Below the pieces are notes generated by a model that made no database searches, was not told where the DNA came from, and saw only the letters and a program-made list of their open reading frames with translations. The translations under genes were made by a program, and so were the position numbers. This document shows, piece after piece, positions 36,086 to 49,244 of a stretch of DNA of 64,000 nt (position 1 is its first letter; each line of letters begins with the position of its first letter). The stretch comes from Tubiluchus corallicola. Lineage: Eukaryota > Priapulida > Priapulimorpha > Priapulimorphida > Tubiluchidae. The stretch is taken from NCBI GenBank assembly GCA_030141605.1, contig JAQGDQ010000034.1, forward strand, positions 397,501-461,500, in the 5' to 3' direction.

Positions 36086-37529
36086 ATGGAATTCTCCAGT
36101 GGCAAACCTCCACCTATCATAACCATTCATAAGCCTTCCCAAACGGCGGTAAGTTGAAAAGATGAGCATATACTTCTATGTAGTGGTTCGTTCCGCAAAT
36201 TTTTGGGCCAATAAAAATTTATAGACAGAGGAAAGGCTTAATACACGTATAACTGTAGAAGTAGGCAATAAATTCAGTCAATACTTTATAACGTATACTT
36301 CATTAGCAATCACTGTTGAGAGTGACAAACTGCGCTCTGCATAGTTTTGAAATTATTGAACGATGAATAAATTAGCTAGCTAACAATAACCGTGAATAAT
36401 TCATAATTTCTTGTTCATTTTACCGCACATGGGTGAGACCATTCCAACCCAACTGAGTTTAATAAACGAGAGAGAAAGTCGGCAAATGTCAGTGTCGTGT
36501 ACGTTTGTTTACAAACGCTGCCGGTTGGCATCTTGCCAAGTCGCTGACATTTACTACTGCCGGATAGCGTGTATTGAATGGCATTTTGGCGGCAGTAAAT
36601 CCGGTTAGTCAATGAAACTTTTATCATATTATATAACTTATAATAGCGGAATTCCTCGAACTGGCCAGCCCGTCTCTAATAATATAACATGCGGTATTTA
36701 TGATTTTATGTTTGCTTGGTAAAATTAGGAGCGTTCCCCTGCGTACGTGCATGATAAGTAGCAGTTTTTTTGCGTGCTTTTGAAGAAAATAAAAAGATAA
36801 TAAAGCTGGCGTGCTGCAGTTCAAAATTTTCTGTACATTTGGCAAATCTCAAAACATACGCAAAGTTACACATTTTTCTTGATCCAAATGACTGCCGATG
36901 TGGTCAACCTGTAGTGTCTAGCGATGGATCGTTAAAGTTAAAAATGTCATCTGAACGGCAATTGAAGGACGAATCTCATTGAAAACATGACTTGTCTTCG
37001 CGTTGCGGGCACTAAGCGAATTCGTCGACTCAACTTCTCATTAAAACTGTCACCTTGACAAAGTTATTACAGCTGTGACCTAATTAACAAGTTACCAAGT
37101 GTAATTCGTTCAAAAGTTGAATTTCTGTCTACTGTATTTACGCGAAATTACTAGCTATTAAATAGTTTTATCACACTGCCCGCCCCGTACATTTTAACAA
37201 TGTATAATCATTTTAATTTAGAATCACGTCTCAATCTGCATTAATATTAGCGTTTTAATTACACAAAGCATAAATTTATTTTATTACGTTAACCAGTTAT
37301 TAGCAAATTTGAATGTGAAACGTCAAAGTTATTACATTTTAAAAAATCGCTCACGCAGTGCACATTCTGCTTGCTGGTGTTAAATGGTCAAGCTGAGCAT
37401 TTTAGTTTGCTAAAGTATCTGTGTCAGTTCGTAAGGCAAAAAGCAATGAACAGCAATAAAATGTGTTATGTGTTTGCTCACTGTTCAGAGAGTATTCGAT
37501 GATTGTTGTTCAAGGGGGAGGGAGCGAGT

Positions 37530-37560
<31 letters not shown>

Positions 37561-40500
37561 GGGAGAGAGCAGGCGAGAGAGTGAGAGGAGGGAGAGAGAG
37601 AGAGACTTTATTAATTGAATTTGCTAATTGCTCGGATATATATATGTATATGTGCAATAAAAGTTACGCTATTTGCAGTGGAGAAAGAAAGAGAGAGAGA
37701 GATATTACCACAGTTTTATTGAATTCTGTATGATGTAAGGCATATAATGCATATCAGTATGCTTATGCATTTGTTAAAACACTGCTTCTTTTGGAATTTA
37801 GAACTTAATAATTTATAAGGCGAAAAGGCAATAAATGCATGATTCCGGTTCGCTGCATCGTGCTTTTGGATTTGCAATAATGTATTTATATGTGTCAAAT
37901 CTTAATCAAATCATTTGGGCTTGGAATGTTTATCAGATTAAATGCAGCCATTGATAATCGGCTGTTGTAGAAGGCCGGCAAAGCCTACTTAAAGCAAACA
38001 CAGTTAGCATACTTGTTTTGAATATGTTCTCCATTTATATTATATTATTTATTTAATTGTGATATGTCTGTTTACCAACGTCATTTGAATAAATAAAGGA
38101 AGGCTTATTTATTAAATACTCAACACACCTTTTTCAGCAATAAAATCAAGATTTGACATTTGAGATTTTGAGTAACAGTTCTTCAGAGAGCTTCCTGACT
38201 GTTTTCCCACTTTTGGTCAAAGGATATTCGATCTTTTACTCTTTTGTTTCATGCATAAATTGAAGTAATTTCAGTCGTCTCTTAATTGTAATTAGATTCT
38301 TCAGTTCACTTGTTCAATCGGTAATGGGTAATAAAGCTGTAGGAAAAATATTCATGCAAAAAAATTCACAATTCTGGTTAGGTAAAAGTCATAATTAATT
38401 TTGCTTAAGTTACAATTAATTTAATTAGGGTTATATCTTTTTTTCTTATTCCTTTTATCCTCTGGGTTTTTTACGTGTATTTTCATTCAATCAGTCACCA
38501 CTTTCAGTGTCAAAAAGGTTCCATTTTGTATAGTAATTAAATTTCCATCAATTCACTTTTTATTCATGTGGCCATGTGCTGTATAAACTATTCATAAATT
38601 ATAAAATTCTAACAACATTTATTTACTTAATTACATTCTTATAAATACTTACTTACTTATTCATCCATTATTGGTTCTATTTATCTATTATTATTATTAT
38701 TATTATTATTTATTCATACATATTCACTACTTGAATAAATTTAGTCTCAGCTGTACTATTTTAATAAAATAGTACATATTTTAATACTATTTTTTATGAC
38801 AGTCAATGAGTGAAAAAATTAAGTATATTTTTGAAGTGCAGGTAAATTATGTTTTACTACATTTGATGAGACATTTACTAGTGTTTAAAGTGCTACTAAA
38901 CACATTTATTTCATTTTGATTGGTATATTAGTTTAGTGTTTAATTCATTGGGCATCTGCCTAGATGTGGACGAGAGATTTACTTTTTCACCTTTTGCTAT
39001 TGTTGATGATATCACATGTATTATATTAATTTGTAGATTGATGATGGTTTTCCAACGGAGAATGAATCTCATCTTACAATGGTGCCAAGCACCCAGCAGT
39101 TCTTTCCCGAGAATGATGTGGAAAATGCATCCATCAGCGGATCTGATGTCTCCGATGTAGAAGTTGAACGAGGCAACTGGACGGGACGCTTTGACTTCCT
39201 CCTTTCCTTGCTGGGCTACTCGGTTGGGCTTGGGAACGTGTGGCGATTCCCCTACCTTTGCTATCAGAATGGCGGAGGTTTGTATAAAGAATTTGTCTTG
39301 ACAGATTAGCATGATGAGCTAGGAAGTATCTTTTCAACTTCCTTATTTATGTAGTACCAGTCATATAACTGTAATGTAGCATCAGCCTGAACTTGCACAT
39401 GGTAAATGTTCGCAATTATTACAAACCTATCAAATGCGTCACATCACTCAATCCTAATTTACGGTCATATCACAAACAAGCATGAAATTGGACTTGCTGT
39501 CCAACGTCGCCAACCACATTGTAATTGGCTGCATAATAGTAGTGTTGTCTGAAAATTATGCCTGTACTACTGTCGTTCTTGTCAGCAACAGCACTGGGTC
39601 ACACACTGAGTTTGCTTGCTAAGCATTGTATACGTCAAAATATGCTCTGCCGCTCAATATGCAGAGGCGGTGCTGGCTGAACATAACCATGTCTATATAA
39701 CACTCTGCAATCACTAGAATCACTGCCCCACCAAGAAGACTTTTTTTCCTAATTTTTTTTATTTTACATCTTTCTTTACTTTGTTCAATTTCATCCATTT
39801 TATTCTCAGCTACATGTGTCTATTATTTTGTCTGTTTGTCTGTTCATGGTAGTTCTCGGAAACCGCTAATCTGATTTTGAAATCTAAACTCTAGTTGTGC
39901 AGTAAAAAGTCTGGATGCTTGTCACGGTTACCTAGCAATGGCCGAAAAACTTCTAATACTGGTACAATTCTCGTTTCAACATCCGTCTTCTCCGAAGGTG
40001 CTGAGGAGGAAACTTGGTACTATCATACTTTGCATAATTATGTAAAAGATGTTACAGCCGAAATTTGAAATTTCTGTCTCTCTCTATCCGTCTACTTAAG
40101 CCATCGAACCACTATATATATATATATATATAAGCCAGCCAGCTTGTGTAAGATACAGTATATAATTGGGATTGATTAGAAAGTTTTTCGTTTTATTTTC
40201 TTTAGGTGCCTTTTTGGTTCCATTCGTGGTAATGCTTATTGTAGCTGGACTACCTCTCATGTTCATGGAGCTGTCATTTGGGCAATACGTCAGTCGCGGG
40301 CCTGTGGTCATTTTTGAAAAATTTCTACCTCTGTTTAAAGGTAAGTTTGAAGCATCCTTGTATTGTTGCTTTAAATGTTCTAAAAGATGAAGCATAGAAC
40401 TTTAGTTTGCTTTAACAAAACTAAAACAGCCTAATAGGCAGTGAGTATTGAGTTGCGATCAGCTCGTATGATGTAAAAACTGTACTCGAAATTGTCAGTA

Positions 40501-43500
40501 CAAAAGCTCTTTATTAATAGGCTCACCTATTAATGTCACCAGTCGTGTCGCTGCTGCATTCCACATTGTGAAACGGTGGCTCCCACCCAGGTCAACTGTA
40601 AGTCCCCTTGTTCAACTGCCTTTCAGTGCCATGCTATTGATGCCTTTATATGCTACAGCTTGGCTCTCGTTTATCATTTGTTATTATCATGTCACCATGT
40701 CATGTATCTGTCAGTTAATTGCTTGTTAACCGTATTTTTTATCTTGCAGGTCTGGGATTTGGCATGGTAGTTGTTTCCGGAGTCGTGTGCTTGTATTATA
40801 ATATGATTATTGCGTGGTCTATTTATTATTTATTCGTCTCATTTCGATCGCAACTGCCTTGGGAAACCTGTGATCCGTCTTGGGCGACCAAAGGTGAGAA
40901 CTGTGCTGCCATCTCCTTTATGCCTTGTCTGGTGAATGACTTGCCTTCAGCTGTAAAAGCATATTTAGCATTCTGCACCTAGGGGCCATCCACACGTAAT
41001 GATATCAAGTTTAGGGTAGGTAGGTGGCATGTCAGCCAAGTTCAAGGTCATTCTAGATGTATAGGATAATGTCCACTTTAACTTGTTCATCATAACAAAA
41101 TAATGTCAACACATCGCTTATTTAACAAATTATCTGTACTGACCTTAAGTTTCAGCTTTCCTTTCCTTTGCTCCTATCAATTTGAGGGTGCAGTAAATAC
41201 TTCCAGTTTAACTTATCTGTTAATATAACTTCCTGAAATTTTTACTTGACAGACTGTTACTCATTTAAGGAAGCCGACGAATGTTTGGGCGTTTTTTATG
41301 ACGGCATTTGCTACAGTTCTGAGAATGCCACCAGATTCAATATTACTCACGAACTAGTCAATGATACGATGCATCGTAAAGCACCAGCTGAAGAGTATTT
41401 TAAGTAAGTATGGTCTGCCATGATTCATGATCGCTATAAAGTAAAGGAAAACGGACTGATTTTTTATATCCTACCTGATTTTGAAATACGGTAAAAAGTA
41501 TGTATTTTAACTCCTATAATAGTTCCAAAGCATTTTTGATAATTAAGTAATAGATTGGAAACTTAACTAATGGCAGGCGAGACTAACTAATGATGACATC
41601 ACAACTGAACGTACTTTTCAACAGCACAAACATTCCGCGAGCATGTTACATGTGTTTACGAAAGTGAAAATTGAAGTACAGGACTACTGTAACAGATTCA
41701 GTGTGTTGTGCTAAAACTCGGCAAGTTTTAAGATGAAAATTCATTTTCAAGTTTCGAGCTGTGAGCGCTCGAACCTGCGCACGACACACAACAACCATAC
41801 GGCACTTTCTGTTGTGCATCTTGTTTCCAAAATGCAGGCGCTAGTGCCCATCTAGCTGACGATTGGCAAAATGCATGTAACAGCGAAAAACAAGCAACGC
41901 GAATGCAGAATTGCTCTCTTTCACATAAGTCATTCTTGAAAAAATAGCATATTTCCTTTCAATGTTTTGTAAAGTAGATTGTTTTGACCTTCAGTTTGAA
42001 ATTTGATTCCGTTTTCCTTTAACTTTTATAATACATGTGCCTTGGTGTAAGATTTGACGATTGTTTTCAAAATGACCAGTATTGAATCATATGCTCTCTT
42101 TACATTTACTGCATCATTTAATTGTCACCAATGGAATATGTCTACATGTGTAGATTTGCATTTTGCATTTTTCAGCAATCACGTTCTATCTCTGTCGAAG
42201 GGCATTGGTGAAATTGGGCAGGTACAGTGGCAACTGCTCGTTTCACTGTTAGCTGCGTGGATTATAGTATTTGCGTGCTTGAGTAAAGGAGTACAAACAT
42301 CTGGGAAGGTGAGCATTATGGTCAAGTTTTTGTGTTGTAAATGCATGTGTGGTGTTGCTCAATTTTACTTTTGTGAATTTACCAATCACTTCAGATATAG
42401 CTAGCCTACTGTGCCCTCTATTATAAACCTGACTCGCCAATAAACCTTTGTCTTTTATTGCTGTCAGTCTGGTCTTGAAAATACTGAATGAACATTAATC
42501 TTTGTTTTATTATGAATAAATAATTTCTTGTTCTAAATACTGATAGCTACTTATTAATTCTATATGATCTAATTTCAAAATTAAACTGTTAATATTTACA
42601 TCTAATTCTCTTGCTGCTTCTCTAGCTAAGTTATTCTTTAGAGAACAAATCAATTTTACCTGTTAATTTTGGATTTGGTCATCTTCTAGGTGGTGTACTT
42701 CACAGCACTCTTTCCATATTTAGTTCTCTTCATCCTGTTTTTCCGCGGAGTAACTCTTCCGGGAGCTCTCGATGGCATAATATGGTATGTGACGCCAAAC
42801 TTCAGCAAGCTGGGTGACGCTAAGGTGAGACTGTTTATAGATTAGATTAGATTGGATATATTGACTAATTGTTACAATTACACTGTATAAGAACTTAACA
42901 AAGAAGAAATTAGTCCAACAAGAATAATACTCAACGTCATGTAACAATTAAAACCTGAAACAATCAGACAATGTTATTGACTAGCTTCGTGTCCTGATGA
43001 GTGAAGTAGAGAGTCCTTGTTAATATTGTCAGAGACAGGCTTGTTTCTGACAAATGTAGTTTTTCCACAATGACATAACACGTGTTCTTCATCCTGTATG
43101 GCACCATTAGCACCCAGTGCACATCTGTATATGGTGCAGTGGTGGCTCGTAGTTAAAATTAGTGGGATTGCTGCTTCAGAAACTTTTTAGCTATTTTTTT
43201 AATAGTACACTTGTGTACTTGTGCATTATTCTCCTATTCTTTGTTTGCTTGTTGTTGCAATGTTTCTGATTATTAATCATCGCATTAGCAGTTTGTTAAC
43301 CCCATGGCACATTTTACCATAAAATGCTGGATTTACTTTGTTGTTGTAATTTGCAAATATTATTAATTCTTAAAAATTCTTGTATTTTTGGGTATTAGGT
43401 GTGGCAAGATGCAGCTGTTCAGATATTCTTTGCTCTCAGTCCCGCTTGGGGCGGTCTCATCACTTTAGCATCTTACAACAAGTTCCACAATAATTGCTAC

Positions 43501-46500
43501 AAGTAAGTGCACAAAATTTTACGTGTTCGGCAATAAACCAGTGGCGCAGCTAATGGCGGGAGCGACATCTTGAGTACATTTTTCTAAATTGGCACCGTCT
43601 CGACGATTTTTTCAATCTTATTTATTTTGTTAATCGTGTGGCCTTGGAAGAATTTTCTGGAGTCATTCATTACTGGTTTAATTTTAAATACAAAATGACA
43701 ATTATGTACTTCCTTTAAAGCTGTATCTTCCGCGCATTTTGATTTTAAACACACAATTAAAATGTGTAATCAATGTGTTATAATTTGTTTCTTACTTACT
43801 AGACATGCTTAAGCAAAGATGATTATTAGTAAGTAAATATTATTAACTCGTGTTTCAGGGATTCGCTGATTGTATCTGTAAGTAACGTACTGACCAGTAT
43901 TTTTGCTGGTTTTGTGATATTCTCGGTTATTGGATTTCTTGCTCATGAACTGGAAAAACCAGTGGATAAAGTGGTAAATCAAGGTAAATAAAAATTTCAA
44001 CTTGTAGTAGCTCCACAAAAAAGTCTGTGTTTGCCACGTTGTTGTTGCTTTTTTGTTACTGAAACTGCTTTTGCTGTTGCTATATTCTTCATTTAATAGC
44101 TTTTTATCAATTTTTAATAGTGTGATATCACAATAGAATTGCTCTGTATTTTAAATTTTTATGAAAAAATGGATCATGACAATAGTAAATTGTGTTTTAA
44201 GTGACATATCCAGCCAGTTTGGCCGAAGAAGCTCAGTAAGCGCGAGTAATTGATGCAATGCTTCATTTTCCGGGCTAGTTTCTTACTATTGTATACTTGC
44301 ATTTTATTATAACGTATGCTTTGTTGTGCTTGGCGTTTTATTTATGGGCAAAGGAACCTGATATGGACTATTAATGGAACTATACATTTGCTTGGCGAAC
44401 AAATCAAAACTGAAAATATTTCTAATAAACATTATTTTTCAAAGTTAGTATTGTTTTATTGTAAGATGGTAAGAAGAGCTATACAAATTTAGGAATTGCA
44501 TATTTGCCTATCATGATAGAACCATTGTTCTGGAAGTGATAGCATTCACTGATTCTTGCAGGTGCTGGCTTGGCATTTTTTGTATATCCAGAAGTAGTAA
44601 CACGGCTTCCCATTTCACCGCTGTGGTCAGTGCTCTTCTTTCTCATGCTCATAACGTTGGGACTAGATAGCCAGGTACAGTTATTGATTGTTTAAACATT
44701 GTCCTAAGAATAACTTACCCATTATATTTATTATATATTTTGCCGCTGTTCTTGCTGACATAACTGTTTTTTATGTAAATTCTTGCTGCTAGACTGATAC
44801 CGATCCTTTTTTTTCTATTGTTATGATCAGTTTTAGTTGCCGACAGACTGTTACCTACCGAATACTTTTGACGCTCTTGAAGTTTTTCCCTGGTTTCCAC
44901 AGACTTTCTGTTGGTTACACTAAGCAAATTATTGATTTTTTGTCTGTTACGAACTTGGGCAATGAATAAATCAAAAGAAATTTACTATCAACTTCATTTA
45001 GAATTGCATTTTTTCCAGTTTGCACTTTTGGAAACAATGACAACGGCCATTTTCGACCGCTACCCAAAACTTATTTCAAAGAAAACATGGGTTGTACTGT
45101 TGACCTGCACTGTGGGCTTCCTCTTTGGAATAGTGTTTTGTGCTCAGGTAGGTGATGAGTTAGAATTTTGAAGTGCTCTGTCTCGTACAGTGTGAGAGAA
45201 CCGCATACACCAATGCTAAATACGGAATGTTCACTGTAAATCAAAAATTGATAACCCATACGTGGCACCAACGCTTCAATGGCAAGTGGGTAAACCAAAA
45301 ATAATAATATTACGGCCAGCAGAAGATGGCGTTATTGTTATTACCAACATCATAGATATGAGGAATGCATTGTACTTTTTTACCCGCTAGCCGTCGGTTG
45401 GCACAGCTTGTCACATGCAGGCAGAGCGGATTCTCCAATTATAGTGTTATTCTCTGTGGAAAAAACTTTATCTATATATTTTTTCTTACCAGCATTGTCG
45501 TTGATTATGTTCATAATCGGCGCTTTCTTGATTTAGGGTGGAATGTATGTCTTGGAACTGATGGACACGTATGCAGCTAGCTGGTGTGTAATGTTAATGG
45601 CCTTCTTGGAATGCATTCTCATTGCCTGGGTTTATGGTAAATAAGCAATTTCACTTTCATTTAATATAATTATATCTTCACAGCTCACGTAAGAGCATAT
45701 TAATTGCAAATTAGTAAAGTTCAGTTTTTTACAAGTACCTGTACATTGTTTTCTGATCTATACTGTGTCAACACGTGCTAGATTACAGGTAAAATTTTAC
45801 ATTTGACATTTTAATTTGCTTTTAGTTTTCATTCTATGTGCTTTTTTGTAGGTGCTGATAGGTTTCTTCGTGATATAGAATCCATGATTGGTCCTTATCG
45901 AAGACTTTGGCACTACACGTGGATGTTCATGTGGAAGTTTCTTACACCTTCAGCTCTGATTGTAAGTTGAATTTTATATCTGATGCCTTTCTGGTGTTTA
46001 GCAAACTTTGCATCAATGCAGCATTCTCTATAATAAAAATTCTTGATGTAAAAATGCCTTCTTGGGTAGCAAAATAGTAGAAGCTTGAAATAAATCGTAT
46101 AAATCTGATATAATCATGCAGTAACCTTAATTGCACAACAAGGTGGTAAACATAAATGTTTACGAATGGGAAACCTCACAGTTATAGGCAAGATAAACAA
46201 TACTCTAATCCTTGTCACTAGTGGTCATATCCCTGTTCACATCCTTTACCTGAATGAGAACTTTCGTCTCTTTCCATTATATTATACCTTGAAAACGATT
46301 ATTTGATTTGCTGCAAGAGACTGGATGAAAAACATCTTATAATTTAGTGCTGATAATACAAGAATATGGAACATCTTGATTATTTGCAATGTACAGTAAC
46401 TAAAACTGTACCTAGCAGCTACTTGTTGTAATATTGTATAAACATTTTATCTTTGATTACTATCATACATTACAACAAAACAAGCATCATTTATACGGCA

Positions 46501-47156
46501 TCTATTTGTACAAAGATGGTAGCTTGAGGAAAGTAGCTGCAATAGACGTCATGTTATATCGTTTTCTAATTATTAGTACATATATTGTAACTTTTTTCAT
46601 ACTAAGCCTACATTTTTTGCAGTTCATTTTGGTCTTTAGCTGGATCAAGTATAAGCCAATATCGTCTGAAGTTTATGTTTATCCTTTCTGGGCAAATTTA
46701 ATCGGTTGGTTCCTTGCCGTTGCACCAATCATCGCCATTCCAATCTTTGCAATTGAGCAGATCCAGAAGTGCAATGAAGCAACATTTTTCAAGGTAAACA
46801 AGAGACCTTTTGTTCACAAGTGAACATTTTTTCTTTGTTTGTGTCACTAATCTAAGAAAATGCCAGTGTTCAAAAGCTATAGCAACAGCGCCTGCACAAA
46901 ATCTTTTTCACTTGTCTAAATTGGCAAATTTGTGTTGTAGAAAATTATCAAATTGCTGAAGCCCTCAGCTGAATGGAAGCCTAGTCACAAACAATGCCAC
47001 ACATGTCGAAAACACTGGGGTGAGGCAGACATCGAGGAGGGTAAAGCTATGACAAACATGAGCAGTAAAAACTTCCTAAACCCGGGTTTCAACAGAATTC
47101 CCACGTCTGACTCGATGACCGAGTTTAATGGCGGCTACTTCCTAAATAAAGAATGA
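36086..47156 (+). CDS. SLC6 Na+/Cl--dependent transporter, glycine-transporter-like (15 exons)
   Basis: Plasma-membrane symporter that takes up a small amino-acid-type substrate with Na+ and Cl-. Exons: 36086-36148, 39037-39277, 40206-40340, 40750-40893, 41253-41403, 42176-42308, 42690-42824, 43399-43502, 43859-43983, 44562-44674, 45019-45147, 45537-45636, 45852-45961, 46623-46793, 46941-47156. All introns are GT-AG with consistent phase, giving 689 residues. TM1 carries [13 protein letters not shown] (84-96), with Gly where amine transporters have Asp. TM3 has the substrate Tyr163. Extracellular loop 2 has a C187-x8-C196 pair and three glycosylation sequons (Asn219, 224, 231). TM6 reads [10 protein letters not shown] (344-353): Ala346 replaces the usual chloride-site Ser, while Gln342, Asn378 and Ser382 are kept. 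Ser348 and the AWGG motif resemble GlyT2. TM8 has LGLDSQFALLE. Substrate is inferred, and other amino acids such as proline are possible. Exon 1a at 32847 offers an alternative start. Confidence 0.95.
36149..39036. other. SLC6 intron 1b-2
   Basis: Contains GA microsatellites (37518-37605 and about 37683-37702) and a short ATT tract near 38691-38712. No further exon was recognised. Overlapping frames near 36411-36627 on both strands carry no motif. Confidence 0.5.
37518..37605 (+). repeat. (GA)n microsatellite
   Basis: Imperfect GA tract in an SLC6 intron, with a second short GA run near 37683-37702. Confidence 0.93.
39278..40205. other. SLC6 intron 2-3
   Basis: Intronic. Only a short TA tract (40112-40132) stands out. 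Confidence 0.5.
41444..42019 (-). mobile_element. TIR element family C (MITE), copy 3, in SLC6 intron 5
   Basis: The left end AAGGAAAACGGA and right end TCCGTTTTCCTT form perfect inverted repeats, bordered by TA at 41442-41443 and 42020-42021. The 576-bp body aligns, in reverse complement, to 12108-12713 in Rab3 intron 1 from end to end. It has no transposase frame, so it is a non-autonomous DNA transposon. TA duplication fits Tc1/mariner-type mobilisation. It fills most of the 772-bp intron between SLC6 exons 5 and 6. Confidence 0.75.
42835..43150 (-). mobile_element. LINE 3' fragment in SLC6 intron 7
   Basis: On the minus strand a frame near 43135-43000 reads [20 protein letters not shown], the Cys/His segment (CxLC...EDExHxLxxC-like) found at the C-terminus of LINE ORF2 proteins. 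Downstream on that strand the sequence ends with repeated taatc near 42840-42855. Only the last part of the element remains. Confidence 0.5.
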
Positions 47157-49055
47157 AAATGCATATGGTAATTCGGGTTATTCAAGAGTGGACATGCTTT
47201 GTGATTTGGTGATAGGCACAGAAGACCAAAGATTTGTAAATATTGATTACTCTCTGTTACACTTGTGGTGGAGAGTTTAAACACATATGAACCAAATCAT
47301 CAAACGTTGCATGGCAATAATATATCAACTATGCAAAAAAGTGTAAATGGTGGTAGTGCAGCTGAAATGGAGTGTTCTTACTCTGCTAAAAGTGGTCTTT
47401 AGGAAATGGATTCACTAAGAATAGAAGATATGGATGATCTGAGAATTGAAAGAACTGGTTTTCATTCTGACAGATATGTTGAATCTGTACAAGATCATAA
47501 AAGGGGTGAATGTGGTGTGATTTGTGCAGGCTTTAGGTGTTGCTAGCTACATGTGACTGTGCTTTAGTCGCTTTTAACGGAGTGATAAAGCATTTGAAAA
47601 GGTGCCAGAAAAGCCAAATTTCAGTCATGCAGTAAAAGTTGTGGAGTGCCCGCATATTTCAATTGAATCAGTTGCCTCTTAACTTTATCAACACATTTGT
47701 GACCTTGTATTATTATAACTTACACTCCATACAGTTGTATGTAAGTGATGAGTGTGAAGCCAAACGAAAGGAAACACTTTCAACATGATCATTCGCTTAG
47801 CCAAAGTAAATGTTGTCTGTTTGTGATAAATGATTACTATTGCATTACCTAGCTTGCATATTACACATGAGGTCAAAAGAATGCGGGGATAAAGGTTGGA
47901 GGAATTGAATCTCATGACGCAATATTCTTAAAATTTCCTGTATTATCAATTCACGTGTCAACAGAATGCAAATTTTCTAAAGTAGGAATCTTGGTCTCCC
48001 AAGTTACAGAGTAGCATTACAGAATGGAGCCAATAGTGCTTTTCTGTGGATCTAGCATTGATGTGCTATTTTGTGCGAAAAGGTATCTCGTAAACCAATT
48101 TCACTGGAGTTTTTGAAAAGTGCTCAAAGTACTAAAGAGTTTCGGCTACACTCAAAGAATGCATTTTCTTGATCGTGGATTCTATCATTCTACCACGGTG
48201 ATGTTTGTGAACCGTCTACAATTATTAGTACTGTTGAACATGTTTTATAAAGTGATTGTAGATATTTTTATAGTCAGTTTCTGCATGATCTTGAGCAAAG
48301 TAGTGTCAACACATGTATTTAAGTTTGTATCTGTTTGTTTTGCCTTGTCTCGTGATGTCTAAAGAATTTTAAATTCTTGAAAAATTTGTCAGGGTAGTCG
48401 GGGGCTGCAGTACATCACACTGAGCATGATTCTGACTGACCATGTATCGACGTCATTTCAGAACCAGAATTATTCCGTTTTTGATTATAATATAAACTCT
48501 GTACTACGTTCGTTATAAGCAGTGTAAGCTAGCACATCATTTTAGGCTGCTTTAGGCTTCTCAGGTCTTTCGGTGGATGTGCAGCACTTCTGTCGAAATT
48601 GTTAGGCCATTATTGTTCAATTTGTGAGATCTTAATATTTACTATGTTGGGAATTACGAGTTTAATATGTATTATCAGCAAATTCTTTTTGCTACTTCTC
48701 TGTGGTATGGTACACACGGTGAATGACATATTTCCTTAGTTACGCTCTGGTATTGACTGGTAAACCATAACACATTCATGTATGGTATGAACTGTATGTA
48801 TATATGTAATATACAGCCTGTTATTTTTTCCTGTTAAGAAGGTTAATAATATCATAATGCAAAATGTATTATAAATGAGTGATTTGTTAGTGTTAAGTTT
48901 CAGCCTGGCTTAGCAATAGCTAGTTATTAACAGTTACTATTCTGATCATCTTAATAGTGCTTAGTTTTAAAGAGTCCAAATTAGTCGTCTGTGAATGTAT
49001 TTACAGCATAATTTTGTGATACTAATGGGTCTTGGAAATTGACACCGTGTAGTTA

Positions 49056-49244
49056 CAGTCAAACCCCTTTATACCGCCCATTTTGGGATGTCAGAGAAAG
49101 CTGACATTAAGCGAGTTTGACATTATAAAGAGGTGCATTAATACGTACATGTCTATGCAAATATGGACATTTTGTTTTGCCAAAAATTTCGGCATTGAGC
49201 AATATTAGTGTTGTAAAGAAGAGTGTTATGACAAGGTTTAACTG
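49056..49244. mobile_element. Tigger/pogo-like MITE
   Basis: 189 bp with imperfect inverted ends: CAGTCAAACCCCTTTATACC at the left and, on the opposite strand from the right, CAGTTAAACCTTGTCATAAC. TA flanks both ends (49054-49055 and 49245-49246). The CAGT-AAACC-...-TA end is characteristic of Tigger/pogo elements. There is no coding capacity, so it is a non-autonomous copy. Confidence 0.7.

Noticed and set aside
36411-36627. Overlapping frames on both strands upstream of SLC6 exon 2
   Set aside because: No splice-phase fit, no motif, and both strands are open over the same short region, as expected by chance.
47146-47151. AATAAA overlapping the SLC6 stop region
   Set aside because: It is part of the codons for the last residues; a polyadenylation signal here would leave no 3' UTR, and later signals are available.
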